64,000 nt of DNA from Pseudomonadota bacterium (lineage in GTDB: Bacteria > Pseudomonadota > Alphaproteobacteria > Sphingomonadales > Sphingomonadaceae). The notes under the pieces were generated by a model that saw only the letters and a program-made list of their open reading frames with translations, had not been told where the DNA came from and made no database searches. Positions within the stretch are counted from its first letter, which is position 1, and every line of letters starts with the position of its first letter. Position numbers and translations under genes: made by a program. The stretch spans positions 53,694 to 117,693 of the forward strand of contig JAEXFD010000025.1 in the NCBI GenBank assembly GCA_023400405.1. The letters run 5' to 3'. Positions 1 through 8,810 of this stretch are shown piece after piece.

Positions 1-736
1 GGCTGCGCTCGCCTTCGAAGGCGAGCACGGTATCGACCATATGCTCGAGCACGCGCGGCCCCGCGATGCTGCCGTCCTTGGTGACATGGCCGACCAGCAC
101 GAGCGCGGTGCCGCGTTCCTTGGCGAAACGGATCAGCTCGCCCGAGCTCGCGCGGACCTGGCTCACCGTGCCCGGCGCGCCTTCGATCAGGTCCGAATGC
201 ATGGTCTGGATCGAATCGATGATCAGCAGGTCGGGCGCGGTCCCCTCGCCCAGCGTCGTCAGGATGTCGCGCACCGAAGTCGCCGCGGCGAGCTGCACCG
301 GCGCGCCGCCGAGCCCGAGCCGCCGCGCGCGCAGCCGCACCTGGTCCGCCGCTTCCTCGCCCGAGACATAGGCGACTCTGCGCCCCGCCGCCGCCAGCTT
401 GGCCGCCGCCTGGAGCAGCAGCGTCGACTTGCCGATGCCGGGATCGCCGCCGATCAGCGTCGCCGATCCCTCGACGAAGCCGCCGCCCAGCGCCCGGTCG
501 AGCTCGGCGATGCCAGTCGCCATCCGATCGGGCAGCGGGACGTCGGTGTTGAGCCCGGTAAGCTGGATCGCCCGCCCGCCCGATTGAAGATTGTGGCGCG
601 CCTGGAACGGCGTCACCACCGCGCCGGCATCCTCGACCAGCGTGTTCCAGTCGCCGCAATCGGCGCACTGGCCCTGCCACTGCGAGGTCACCGACCCACA
701 GGCCTGGCACACATAGCGTTTGCGCGGTTTCGCCAT
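1..736 (-). CDS. radA: DNA repair protein RadA/Sms, 3' end cut by the window
   Basis: RadA is a RecA-like ATPase that helps process recombination intermediates in the cytoplasm. The visible N-terminal 245 residues begin MAKPRKRYVCQACG and carry the RadA C4 zinc finger (CQACG followed by CADCG, about residues 10-27). The Walker A GGDPGIGKST lies near residue 95 and the Walker B LLIIDSIQT further on. The ATG is at 734-736; the gene runs off the left edge, so the KNRFG motif and the Lon-like C-terminal domain are not seen. It lies 65 bases downstream of the ABC exporter genes on the same strand. Confidence 0.95.
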   Translation of the reverse strand, partial: MAKPRKRYVCQACGSVTSQWQGQCADCGDWNTLVEDAGAVVTPFQARHNLQSGGRAIQLTGLNTDVPLPDRMATGIAELDRALGGGFVEGSATLIGGDPGIGKSTLLLQAAAKLAAAGRRVAYVSGEEAADQVRLRARRLGLGGAPVQLAAATSVRDILTTLGEGTAPDLLIIDSIQTMHSDLIEGAPGTVSQVRASSGELIRFAKERGTALVLVGHVTKDGSIAGPRVLEHMVDTVLAFEGERS

Positions 737-801
737 GCCGCCGAAGCTAGCAGGAGAACAAGGCGGGAACAACCGTCAAATGCGGCGGCCCGCTCCGCGC
801 C

Positions 802-2298
802 TCAGGCCGGTTCGCGCTGCCGCATCATGCCGACGATCGCCGCGAGGCTCGGCTTGCGCCCGCCATTAAGGATGCTCGCGCGGAAGACGCGGCCGAGCAG
901 CACGATCTCGGCGGCGATGAACACCACCAGCAACGCGCCGCACGCCACCGTCTGCCACATCGGAATCCCCGCCCCCAGCCGCGCCAGCACCGCGAACGGC
1001 GTATAGAGCGGGACCCAGGTCAGCACTTCGATGCCGATCCCCCCCGCCCCGCGCAGCACGCCCTGCACGAGCAGCATGAACGGCATCATGATCAGCAGGA
1101 TCACCGGGGTGAGGTATCCCTGGGCATCGCGCATCGAATCGCTCATCGCGCCGATCACGAGGAACAGCATCGAGACCATCAGATAGCCCGCGACGAAGAA
1201 GAACACGATCGTCGCGATGCTGCCCGGGCTCGACACCGGCTCCAGCGCCGGGCGGATCATGTCGGCGATCGCGCCGTGCGTCGCATAGGCGACGAAGACG
1301 CCGCACGCCGCCCAGGCCGCGACCATCGCCAGCCCTACCGCCACGGTGCCGACCAGCTTGCCGTACATCAGCTCGTTGGGGCTCACGCAGGCGAGCACCG
1401 TCTCGAGCAGCTTGTTGCTCCGCTCCTCCACCGTGCTCTGCAGCATCCAGCTGCCCGAGAGGATCAGCGACATCAGCAGCAGATAGGCCATGGCGAGCGG
1501 CAGGATCGAACGGATCACCACCCGCTCGCGCCCGCTACCCTCGGGCGGCGTCGTCACTGCAATCGCCGGCGTGATGGCATTGACGGTGGCGGCGACCGGC
1601 GCGGAAACGCCGTTGGCGGCAAGATAGCGGCCGCGCAGCTTCTCGGTCAGCACGCCCTGCAGCGTCGTCACGAATCCGGTGCGCGGCTGGCCGTTGGCCC
1701 AGAGCCGCACTACCGGCGAGGCGCCAAATTCGCGCGGGATCACCACGACATAGTCGATCGGCTTGGCCTTGCTCTTGTCCGCCGGGCGCAGATAAGGGGC
1801 GAGCACCTTGTCCATCGCCTGGGGCGAGGCCGCCGCCACTTCTGCCGGCGTTGGCACCACCCGATAGGCGGGGTCCGGCGCCTCATAGCCTTTCGCCGCC
1901 TCCGCATCGACCGCGGCGATTTTCGCCACCGCCGCCTTGGTGCCGCCTTCGGCATCGAAGCGCGCGACATCGGCGTCGCTGAACCAGCGGCCCTTCTGCG
2001 CCCATAGCGCGTTGGGCGCCGCCCGCTGCAATTCGCGCCGGCCGACGAAGCGGGAAAGCGCGATCAACTCGGCGCGGCCGCGATCGAGCTCGATCCGCTT
2101 CGAAACCGCCGCTGCCGCGTCGCCTCCGGCCTGGTCGACCAGCATCACCGTCTCGGTATCGTCGTCGCCCATGAAGCGCGAGGCGAGCGGCCCCACCGCC
2201 AGCGCGGCGGGCAGGATCAGCAGCGTGATCCAGAAGCTGCGGGTCATCGCGATCTGACGGAACTCGCGCGCCGCGACGAGCAGGATGTGCTGGATCAT
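802..2298 (-). CDS. ABC-2 type transporter permease (NatB-like)
   Basis: This is the membrane half of an ABC-2 exporter of the NatB/YhaP type, often linked to sodium or drug efflux; the substrate cannot be read from sequence. The 498-residue protein starts MIQHILLVAAREF. It has one N-terminal membrane segment (about residues 20-40), a large extracytoplasmic domain to about residue 260, then five or so hydrophobic segments to the C-terminus, which is the family layout. The ATG overlaps the stop of the upstream ATPase gene by the four bases ATGA, showing translational coupling. A longer upstream reading of the frame overlaps the ATPase gene out of frame and is not used. Confidence 0.88.
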   Translation of the reverse strand: MIQHILLVAAREFRQIAMTRSFWITLLILPAALAVGPLASRFMGDDDTETVMLVDQAGGDAAAAVSKRIELDRGRAELIALSRFVGRRELQRAAPNALWAQKGRWFSDADVARFDAEGGTKAAVAKIAAVDAEAAKGYEAPDPAYRVVPTPAEVAAASPQAMDKVLAPYLRPADKSKAKPIDYVVVIPREFGASPVVRLWANGQPRTGFVTTLQGVLTEKLRGRYLAANGVSAPVAATVNAITPAIAVTTPPEGSGRERVVIRSILPLAMAYLLLMSLILSGSWMLQSTVEERSNKLLETVLACVSPNELMYGKLVGTVAVGLAMVAAWAACGVFVAYATHGAIADMIRPALEPVSSPGSIATIVFFFVAGYLMVSMLFLVIGAMSDSMRDAQGYLTPVILLIMMPFMLLVQGVLRGAGGIGIEVLTWVPLYTPFAVLARLGAGIPMWQTVACGALLVVFIAAEIVLLGRVFRASILNGGRKPSLAAIVGMMRQREPA

Positions 2299-3212
2299 GG
2301 CCGTGCCTCCGCGCCGCCGACAATATGGAGGAAAACATCGTGCAGGCTCGGCCGATGCTGTTCGAAGCGGCGCAGCGCGAAGCCCTGGCCGGTGCAGCGT
2401 TCGAGCAGGTCGCCCGGGCTCACCCCGGGCGAGAGCTGCACGTCCCAAGCGCGCCACTCGCCTTCGGCCACGCCGGCATCGCTCGCCGAAGCGACGCCCT
2501 CCAGACCCGCCGGCGATTGCCGCGCGACGAGCGACAGGCGCACCGGCAGCGTCGCGCGCGCCGCGTCCTGCGTGCCCTCGAACAGCTTGCGCCCGCGCGC
2601 GAGCAGCAGCAGCCGGTCGCACAGCCGCTCGGCATGCTGCATGACATGGGTCGAGAACACCACCGCCGCCCCGGCCTTCGAGGCGCGCAGGATCTCCTCC
2701 TCGAGCAGTCCCTGGTTGACCGGATCGAGCCCTGAAAACGGCTCGTCGAGGATCAGCAGCTTGGGGGCATTCACCACCGCGGTGGCAAGCTGGACCTTCT
2801 GCGCCATGCCCTTGGAGAGCTTATCGACGCTGGTCTTGGCAAAGTCGGCGAGCCCGAAACGTTCGAGCAGCACCAAGCCTTCGCGCCGCGCATCGCCCGC
2901 CACCATGCCCTTCAGCCGGCCGAAATAGACGATCGTGTCGATCGCGCTCATCGATCGATAGAGCCCGCGCTCTTCGGGGAGGAAGCCGAGCCCGCCGCTG
3001 TTCGCCCGCCCCGGCGCCCGGCCGAGGATCGAGATCGTCCCCGAATCGGGCCGCAGGATGTCCAGCGCCATGCGCAGCGACGTCGTCTTGCCCGCGCCAT
3101 TGCCGCCGAGAAAGCCGAACACTTCGCCCGGCGCCACCGCAAAGCTCAGATCGTCGACCGCCGTGAATTCGCCGAAGCGCTTCACGACATGGTCCAGCCG
3201 CAACACGTCCAT
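2295..3212 (-). CDS. ABC transporter ATP-binding protein (NatA-like)
   Basis: Cytoplasmic ATPase that powers the permease encoded just downstream. The 305-residue protein has the full nucleotide-binding set: Walker A GGNGAGKTT (residues 36-44), a signature LSKGM (132-136, a variant of LSGGQ), Walker B LLILDEP (152-158) and the H-loop His189 in STHV. The C-terminal 80 residues form the DUF4162-like extension often seen in ABC-2 exporters. It is the first gene of a two-gene operon and lies 38 bases downstream of an inverted repeat that may be an operator. Confidence 0.92.
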   Translation of the reverse strand: MDVLRLDHVVKRFGEFTAVDDLSFAVAPGEVFGFLGGNGAGKTTSLRMALDILRPDSGTISILGRAPGRANSGGLGFLPEERGLYRSMSAIDTIVYFGRLKGMVAGDARREGLVLLERFGLADFAKTSVDKLSKGMAQKVQLATAVVNAPKLLILDEPFSGLDPVNQGLLEEEILRASKAGAAVVFSTHVMQHAERLCDRLLLLARGRKLFEGTQDAARATLPVRLSLVARQSPAGLEGVASASDAGVAEGEWRAWDVQLSPGVSPGDLLERCTGQGFALRRFEQHRPSLHDVFLHIVGGAEARP

Positions 3213-3249
3213 GTGCTTGATTCCCCCTGGTGAAGCGAAGCTAGACGAT

Positions 3250-3271
3250 CGTGTTATTCATGTACAACACG
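3250..3271. promoter_or_regulatory. Inverted repeat upstream of the ABC operon, candidate operator
   Basis: Perfect 6-base arms CGTGTT and AACACG separated by 10 bases. The site lies 38 bases upstream of the ABC ATPase start on one side and 66 bases upstream of the YdeI-like gene on the other, so it is placed to control either. No regulator gene is adjacent. The assignment is inferred from symmetry and position only. Confidence 0.4.
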
Positions 3272-3337
3272 CTTTGCGGCAAAGCGTTTGGTGTGACATT
3301 GTCCCGGTTGAGAGCCGTGCGGCAGGATGGAGTTGGT

Positions 3338-3652
3338 GTGGCAAACGCATTTTCGCACGGCACGGTGCATCAGGCGGCCGAAGACCTTCAGGACGCACTG
3401 CGCGCCGATGCGAGCGTCTTCGCACTGTGGGAAGGCCTGACCCCGCTCGGGCGCAACGAATTCATATGCTGGGTCGACGACGCCAAGCAGCCAGCGACCC
3501 GCCAGCGCCGCATCCGGCGAACCTGCGAGGAATTGCTGGAGGGCAAGAAGCGCCCGTGCTGCTGGCCCGGCTGCATCCACCGTACCGACAAGGCGCCGAG
3601 CCGATGGCAGCAGGCCGTGCTGACCGAGGGCAAGGGAAAGAAGCGGGCTTAA
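3338..3652 (+). CDS. YdeI/OmpD-associated family protein
   Basis: Small cytoplasmic protein of the YdeI/OmpD-associated family, which has been linked to bacteriocin or antimicrobial-peptide resistance, with no known reaction. The family signature is visible: a LGRNEFICWVDDAK stretch followed by TRQRRIRRTCEEL and a C-terminal region with two Cys and one His. The frame is open further upstream, but the GTG at 3338 is preferred because AGGATGGAG lies about five bases before it. This gives 104 residues beginning MANAFSHGT. It stands alone between divergent and convergent neighbours. Confidence 0.75.
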   Translation: MANAFSHGTVHQAAEDLQDALRADASVFALWEGLTPLGRNEFICWVDDAKQPATRQRRIRRTCEELLEGKKRPCCWPGCIHRTDKAPSRWQQAVLTEGKGKKRA

Positions 3653-3664
3653 AGGCCCGCGGCC

Positions 3665-3883
3665 CTACTTCGCGCTCAACTCCGATCCCAGCTTGAGCGC
3701 CCGGTCGCCATCTTCCTGCTCGACCAGGTAGGCCGGATCGTCGCCGGTGCCGTTGCGCACGATGCGCTCACCCTTGATCGTGCGCTGGACGCGCCGCTCG
3801 AAGCGGTCGGCGATCTGGCCATGCGCGACATGCGCGCCCCATTTCCAGGAAACCGGCTGGCCGGTGCGGAAGCTGTTCGTCAT
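3665..3883 (-). CDS. DUF2945 / HVA1-type TUDOR-like small protein
   Basis: A 72-residue basic protein that reads as one complete DUF2945 domain: a GQPVSWKWGAHVAHGQI opening, then RTIKGERIVRNGT and a DDPAYLVEQEDG closing motif. The fold is a small TUDOR-like beta barrel; the function is unknown, although basic TUDOR-like domains often bind nucleic acid. The start MTNSF at 3883 is chosen because the family begins a few residues before the W-x-W-G motif. Longer in-frame starts upstream would add residues with no family match. It is convergent with the YdeI-like gene. Confidence 0.75.
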   Translation of the reverse strand: MTNSFRTGQPVSWKWGAHVAHGQIADRFERRVQRTIKGERIVRNGTGDDPAYLVEQEDGDRALKLGSELSAK

Positions 3884-3951
3884 GCACGCTACAACCTCGG
3901 ACATCCCCCAAGGTTGCCCCATGCCGCCGCGCCCTCTATGCGCCCGGGCGC

Positions 3952-5106
3952 ATGAAGCCCTCCGACCTCCGCGTCGCCCTGTTCAGCGGCAACTACAACT
4001 ACGTCCGCGACGGCGCCAACCAGGCGCTCAACCTGCTCGTCGGCTATCTGCTCGAGCAAGGCGTCAAGGTTCGCGTCTATTCGCCGACCACCGAAACGCC
4101 GGCCTTTCCGCCCGTCGGCGATCTGGTCAGCGTCCCCGCGCTGCCGATGCCGGGCGGCCGCGACGAGTATAAGCTCGCCAAGGGGATCAAGACCGTCCTG
4201 CCCGATCTCGAAGCGTTCGCGCCCAATGTGGTGCACGTCTCGGCACCGGAGATCCTCTGCCACCGCGCGGTCACCTGGGCGCGACGGCACAACATCCCCT
4301 CGGTCGCGTCGGTGCATACCCGGTTCGAAACCTATCCCGGCTATTACGGCATCGGCTTCATCACCCCGCTGCTGATCTGGACGCTGACGCGCTTCTACAA
4401 CCGCAACGATATCGTCATGCCGACCGGGCGCGGCATGGAGGAGCTGCTGCGGAGCTGGGGCGTTGATCGACCGATGCGGACCTGGTCGCGCGGCGTGAAC
4501 CATGATCGGTTCAATCCGTCGCGCCGCAGCCTCGAATGGCGTCGTTCGCTGGGCATCGCCGACGACGAGGTGGCGGTCAGCTTCCTCGGCCGGCTCGTGC
4601 TCGAAAAGGGGCTCGACATCTTCGCCGACGTGGTGACCGAACTTCAGCGGCGCGGGGTCAAGCATCGCGTGCTGGTGATCGGCAAGGGCCCGGCGCGCGA
4701 CTGGTTCGCCGAGCGCGTGCCCGATGCCGTGTTCGCCGGCTTCCAGGCGGGCGACGATCTCGGCCGCGCCGTCGCCTCGATGGACGTGTTCTTCAATCCC
4801 TCGATCACCGAAAGCTTCGGCAACGTCACCCTCGAGGCGATGGCGGCAGGCGTGCCGGTCGTCGCCGCGCGTGCAGTGGGGCCTGTGGGGATGGTCGAGG
4901 AAGGCGTCACCGGCATCCTCGTCGATCCGGGCAAGGGCGCGGTCGATCGCTATGCCGATGCCGTGCAGTTCTATTGCCAGGATGACGCGGCTCGCCGCGC
5001 CGCGGGCGAGGCAGGCCACCGCGTCGCGGCCACTTATCAGTGGGACGCGATCAACCAGAAAGTGCTGGACGCCTATCTCGAGGCGGTCGCGATGCGAAAG
5101 GCCTGA
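3952..5106 (+). CDS. Glycosyltransferase family 4 (GT-B fold)
   Basis: A 384-residue retaining sugar transferase of the GT-B fold. The N-terminal Rossmann domain opens with RVALFSGNYNYVRDGAN, the usual glycine- and asparagine-rich acceptor-side loop. The C-terminal nucleotide-sugar domain has FLGRLVLEKG and the E-x7-E motif (Glu287 and Glu295 in ESFGNVTLE). It resembles the MgtA/SqdX branch that adds mannose or sulfoquinovose to glycolipids. In a sphingomonad this suggests glycolipid or glycan synthesis at the inner membrane, but donor and acceptor cannot be assigned. No other envelope glycan gene is adjacent. Confidence 0.85.
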   Translation: MKPSDLRVALFSGNYNYVRDGANQALNLLVGYLLEQGVKVRVYSPTTETPAFPPVGDLVSVPALPMPGGRDEYKLAKGIKTVLPDLEAFAPNVVHVSAPEILCHRAVTWARRHNIPSVASVHTRFETYPGYYGIGFITPLLIWTLTRFYNRNDIVMPTGRGMEELLRSWGVDRPMRTWSRGVNHDRFNPSRRSLEWRRSLGIADDEVAVSFLGRLVLEKGLDIFADVVTELQRRGVKHRVLVIGKGPARDWFAERVPDAVFAGFQAGDDLGRAVASMDVFFNPSITESFGNVTLEAMAAGVPVVAARAVGPVGMVEEGVTGILVDPGKGAVDRYADAVQFYCQDDAARRAAGEAGHRVAATYQWDAINQKVLDAYLEAVAMRKA

Positions 5107-5121
5107 ACGCGCCGGCGGGCG

Positions 5122-5445
5122 CTACTTCCAGTCGTAACGCAGCTCTCCTTCTCGAAAGGCGAAGCGGTCGAGATGGCTCGCGACCACGCCCTTGAGCGAC
5201 TCGAGCTGGGCATCGCTACTCGCGTCGATGCGTAGCGCCAGCCCGTCCTCGACGGCGTTGAAGGTCACCACCGCATCGCCGGGGAAACTGCCGGCGCGAC
5301 CCTCCTTGGGGAAGATCACCGTGCCGTTTTCGGCCGTGAACTCCACCTGGAGATTGTGGCTCCAATGCTTGCAGAGCTGCTGGAGATAGCGGCTGGCATG
5401 GTCGGTCGGCACCAGCGCGGTCGAGGAAAGCGTCGCAATCGTCAT
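5122..5445 (-). CDS. DUF2218 domain protein
   Basis: A 107-residue protein formed by one DUF2218 domain: a TDHASRYLQQLCKHWSHN opening, then a central GTVIFP and a C-terminal DRFAFREGELRYDW. In other bacteria this domain is found alone or fused to FAD-dependent siderophore-interacting proteins, so a role in iron or metal homeostasis is plausible. It lies 73 bases downstream of a YqjI-like metal-responsive regulator on the same strand and is probably co-transcribed and co-regulated with it. The start MTIATLSS at 5445 matches the beginning of the domain. An upstream extension would add proline- and arginine-rich out-of-family sequence. Confidence 0.8.
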   Translation of the reverse strand: MTIATLSSTALVPTDHASRYLQQLCKHWSHNLQVEFTAENGTVIFPKEGRAGSFPGDAVVTFNAVEDGLALRIDASSDAQLESLKGVVASHLDRFAFREGELRYDWK

Positions 5446-5518
5446 GGTCTTCTCCACCGAAGCCGGCGGCAGGGCAATACCCAGCCGCCGGCGAAGCACC
5501 TCTAGGCGCGGCATGCGC

Positions 5519-6130
5519 TCAAAGCCGCTCGATCTTGCGCGCGGCCTCGTCGAGGATCTCGGCGACGGCGTGCAGCGTGTCGGCTTCAACGCCTTCGTCG
5601 CTCAGCCGCTCCTGCAACACGGCGCGTAGATTGCCCATCGCGCGGCGGATCGGGCCACCGCTGGCGCGGGCGCGCTGACTGCCGAGCTCGGAAAGCCGCT
5701 CGAACAGCGCCTCGACCTGCTCGGCCCGCTCGGCGAGATGCGCGGTGCCTTCGGCCGTGATCGCGAACTGCTTCTTGGCGCCTTCGCTGCTCGTCTCCTG
5801 GATCAACTCCATGTCGGCGAGCATGGTCAGCGTCGGGTAGACGACGCCGGGGCTCGGCGCATAGGCGCCCCCCGAACGCTCCTCGATCTCGCGGATCAGG
5901 TCATAGCCGTGGCGCGGCTGCTCCTCGATCAGCTTCAAGAGGATGAGGCGAAGCTCGGTGCCGTCGAACATGCGCCGGCGCCCGCCGCGCTCGCCATGGC
6001 CGTGCCGGCCGACGCTCCATTCCATTTCGAACGGGCCCCAGCGGCGAAAGCCGCCACGGGCGAAATCCATGCCGCGCGGACCGCACTGATCGTGATCGCG
6101 ACGGTGATGATGGTGATGATGATGTCGCAT
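5519..6130 (-). CDS. PadR family regulator with His-rich N-terminus (YqjI-like)
   Basis: A 203-residue repressor made of a disordered metal-binding head and a PadR winged helix. The head contains seven consecutive histidines (residues 3-9) and further His residues to about residue 45. The DNA-binding domain starts near residue 55 with FDGTELRLILLKLI and has the PadR hallmark HGYDLIREIE and the PSPGVVYPTL motif. A C-terminal helix follows, probably for dimerisation. The layout matches E. coli YqjI, a nickel-responsive repressor of a ferric reductase gene. The start is firm: GGAGGTAT lies just upstream of the ATG. A 12-base palindrome upstream is the likely autoregulatory operator. Confidence 0.85.
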   Translation of the reverse strand: MRHHHHHHHRRDHDQCGPRGMDFARGGFRRWGPFEMEWSVGRHGHGERGGRRRMFDGTELRLILLKLIEEQPRHGYDLIREIEERSGGAYAPSPGVVYPTLTMLADMELIQETSSEGAKKQFAITAEGTAHLAERAEQVEALFERLSELGSQRARASGGPIRRAMGNLRAVLQERLSDEGVEADTLHAVAEILDEAARKIERL

Positions 6131-6161
6131 TGATACCTCCTGTACGACTCGTGATGCGCAC

Positions 6162-6173
6162 AAGATATATCTT
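6162..6173. promoter_or_regulatory. Palindrome AAGATATATCTT, candidate PadR/YqjI operator
   Basis: A perfect 12-base palindrome in an AT-rich patch that stands out from the GC-rich surroundings, 32 bases upstream of the PadR-type start codon. PadR repressors usually bind AT-centred palindromes in their own promoters. It is therefore the likely autoregulatory site controlling the regulator and the following DUF2218 gene. Binding is inferred, not shown. Confidence 0.6.
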
Positions 6174-6210
6174 AGACGGTTTTACGCAAGCCCTCCGCTG
6201 CGCTTTTCGT

Positions 6211-7380
6211 TCAATGCGCCATCAGCATGTTCCGAATGCCGGTCTGGAAGAAGGGAAGCCGCGCCCCGAGCCGCAGCACCGCGTGGCGGGCGGTGCGCGC
6301 CATCGGGCTCTCGCGGGTGTAAAGCCCGACAAGCAGATTTGTGGCCGTGTAGATCGGCCAGGCGGCGGCGCGTTGGCGGCGTTCATAGGCGCGCAGCACG
6401 GCGTTGCGGCCCGGATCGCGCCCCTGCCGCGCCGCTTCGCGGATTCCGCCGGCGAGCAGCGCCGCCCCGCCCAGTCCCAGGTTGAAACCGTGCGCCGTCA
6501 CCGGATGCATCCCCACCGCTGCGTCACCGATGAGCGCGGCGCGGGTGGCGGCGAAATGACGCGACCAGGTCGTCGCCAGCGGATAGACATGACGGCTGCC
6601 GACCACTTCCATTGCGCCGAGCAGTCCCTCGGAGCGCCGCGTCAGTTCCTCGCCCAGCGCCCGGTCGCTGAGCGCCGCCAGCCGCGCGATCAGGTCCTCC
6701 GGCAGCGTCAGCACTGCCGAGGAGGCATTGCCGAGCAGCGGCAGCAGCGCCAGCGTCTGGCGATAGCCGAACCATTCGGTGGCAACGGCATCATGCGGCT
6801 TGGCATGCTGCACCCGGCAGACGAGCATCGAGCGCCCGAGCCGGTTGATCTCCGCCGCGATGCCGAGCTGCGCTCGCACGCCCGAGAAGCGCGAATCCGC
6901 CGCCACCAGCAGCCGCCCGCGCAGCATCTGGCCGTTCGAGAGCACGACATGCGCCCCCTGCGCCTCGGCGCGCACCGCCTCGACGCCCACCCCGCAGACG
7001 ATGCGCAGCTGCGCCTGGTCTTTCACCGTCTCGTAAAGCGCCTGGCGGATGCGATGGTTGGAGACGAGGAAGCCGAGCGGGCCGTCGCCACCCTCGGGCG
7101 GCAGGAAGTCGAGCCCGAACAGCGAGCGCCCGTTGCGCACCCGTGCTGCGCGCAGCGGCGCCACGTCCTCGCGCCCGAACCGCTCCCACGCCCCCAGCCG
7201 CTGCAGGATCGCCGCCGAACCATGGGTCAGCGCGATCTCGCGCCCGTCATAGCGGGGCCTGGCGATCGCCTCCTCGCTCTGCCGCTCGACCAGCACGGTC
7301 TCCAGCCCGCAATCGTCGAGCGCCCGAGCGAAGGCGAGTCCGGCCGGACCGCCGCCGACGATGATCACGTCACACTGCAT
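6211..7380 (-). CDS. ubiM: FAD-dependent ubiquinone biosynthesis hydroxylase (UbiM/UbiH type)
   Basis: A 389-residue flavin monooxygenase that would hydroxylate the aromatic ring of a ubiquinone precursor. It has the N-terminal FAD motif VGGGPAGLAFARAL, an early DGREIALTH motif, and the second FAD motif ALIGDAAVGMHP near residue 285. A C-terminal stretch follows, as in the UbiH/UbiF/UbiM group. The DGREIALTH motif and overall length point to the UbiM branch (5-demethoxyubiquinol 5-hydroxylase), but UbiH-like function cannot be ruled out. It is a single gene, divergent from rarA. Confidence 0.75.
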   Translation of the reverse strand: MQCDVIIVGGGPAGLAFARALDDCGLETVLVERQSEEAIARPRYDGREIALTHGSAAILQRLGAWERFGREDVAPLRAARVRNGRSLFGLDFLPPEGGDGPLGFLVSNHRIRQALYETVKDQAQLRIVCGVGVEAVRAEAQGAHVVLSNGQMLRGRLLVAADSRFSGVRAQLGIAAEINRLGRSMLVCRVQHAKPHDAVATEWFGYRQTLALLPLLGNASSAVLTLPEDLIARLAALSDRALGEELTRRSEGLLGAMEVVGSRHVYPLATTWSRHFAATRAALIGDAAVGMHPVTAHGFNLGLGGAALLAGGIREAARQGRDPGRNAVLRAYERRQRAAAWPIYTATNLLVGLYTRESPMARTARHAVLRLGARLPFFQTGIRNMLMAH

Positions 7381-7484
7381 CGCGCATCTCCTCGCCGTGA
7401 TGCTGCCGCATCCTGCGCGCGAGCGAATTGGCGCAGATCAAAGCCGAGGATGCAAAGTGCGGGCGAGGCGACTATCTTGGTCGC

Positions 7485-8810
7485 ATGGCCGATCTCTTCG
7501 CCGCCCAGCCGGATTCAGAGCAGCACCCCCAGCCGATCGCCGAAGGCGGACCGCTCGCCGATCGGCTGCGCCCCCAGCGGCTCGAAGACGTCGTCGGCCA
7601 GGAGCATCTCACCGGCCCCGAAGGCGCGATCGGCCGGATGGTCGCGGCGGGCAAGCTCAGCTCGATCATCCTGTGGGGACCGCCCGGCACCGGCAAGACG
7701 ACGATCGCCCGGCTGCTCGCCGATGCGGTCGGCCTGCGATTCGTCGCGATCAGCGCGGTGTTCTCGGGCGTGGCCGATTTGAAGAAAGTGTTTGCCGAAG
7801 CGCGCGAACATGCCCGGATCGGCCGCAAGACCCTGCTTTTCGTCGACGAGATCCATCGCTTCAATCGCGCCCAGCAGGATGGCTTCCTGCCCTATGTGGA
7901 GGACGGCACGGTCACGCTGGTCGGCGCCACGACCGAAAACCCGAGCTTCGAGCTCAATGCCGCACTGCTCAGCCGCGCCCAGGTGCTGATCCTCCACCGG
8001 CTCGATCACAAGGCGCTGTGCAAGCTGCTCGATCGCGCCGAAGCGCTGGAGGGCAGGCCCCTGCCCGTCACCCCGGAGGCGCGCGACGCCTTCGTCGCCA
8101 GCGCCGATGGCGACGGCCGCTTCCTGCTCAACCAGGCCGAGACCTTGTTCTCGGTGACATTCGAGGCCCCGCTCGATCCCGCCGCGCTCGGCGATTTCCT
8201 CCAGCGCCGCGTCGCCGTCTACGACAAGGATCGCGAGGGGCATTACAACCTCATCTCGGCGCTTCACAAATCGATCCGCGGTTCTGACCCCGACGCCGCG
8301 CTCTATTATCTCGCGCGGATGCTCACCGCCGGCGAGGAGCCGCTCTATGTGCTGCGCCGACTGACCCGCGCCGCGGTCGAGGATATCGGCCTCGCCGATC
8401 CCCAAGCGCTCACCCAATGCTTGGCGGCGAAAGACACTTATGAGTTCCTAGGGAGTCCGGAGGGCGAGCTGGCGATCGCCCAAGCGTGTCTCTATCTCGC
8501 CACCGCGCCCAAATCGAACGCCGCCTATGTTGCGCAGAAGGCGGCATGGCGTTCGGCGAAGGAAACCGGCTCGCTGATGCCGCCTCAGAACATCCTCAAT
8601 GCGCCGACGAAGCTCATGAAGCAGATCGGCTATGGCAAGGGCTATACCTACGACCACGACGCCGAGGGCGGCTTTTCGGGCGACAATTACTGGCCCGAGG
8701 AAATGACGTCCCAGACCTTCTACACCCCCAGCGAGCGCGGCCATGAGAAGCGCGTCGCCGAGCGGATCGCCTGGTGGAACGAGATGCGCGAGCGGAAACG
8801 CGATGGATGA
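7485..8810 (+). CDS. rarA: Replication-associated recombination protein A (RarA/MgsA)
   Basis: A 441-residue AAA+ ATPase of the clamp-loader clade that acts at stalled replication forks. Motifs in order: RLRPQRLEDVVGQEHL, the family opening; Walker A GPPGTGKTT; Walker B LLFVDEIHRFN; sensor 1 GATTENPSFE; and the C-terminal MgsA tetramerisation region ending in the YDHDAEGGF and NYWPE motifs typical of RarA. The ATG at 7485 starts MADLFAAQ; the frame is open 19 codons upstream, but that part does not resemble the family. Its last eight bases overlap the start of the YjbR-like gene. Confidence 0.95.
   Translation: MADLFAAQPDSEQHPQPIAEGGPLADRLRPQRLEDVVGQEHLTGPEGAIGRMVAAGKLSSIILWGPPGTGKTTIARLLADAVGLRFVAISAVFSGVADLKKVFAEAREHARIGRKTLLFVDEIHRFNRAQQDGFLPYVEDGTVTLVGATTENPSFELNAALLSRAQVLILHRLDHKALCKLLDRAEALEGRPLPVTPEARDAFVASADGDGRFLLNQAETLFSVTFEAPLDPAALGDFLQRRVAVYDKDREGHYNLISALHKSIRGSDPDAALYYLARMLTAGEEPLYVLRRLTRAAVEDIGLADPQALTQCLAAKDTYEFLGSPEGELAIAQACLYLATAPKSNAAYVAQKAAWRSAKETGSLMPPQNILNAPTKLMKQIGYGKGYTYDHDAEGGFSGDNYWPEEMTSQTFYTPSERGHEKRVAERIAWWNEMRERKRDG

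Noticed and set aside
6130..7782. 550-codon plus-strand frame over ubiM and the start of rarA
   Set aside because: It is antisense to ubiM and out of frame with rarA, and encodes no known domain.
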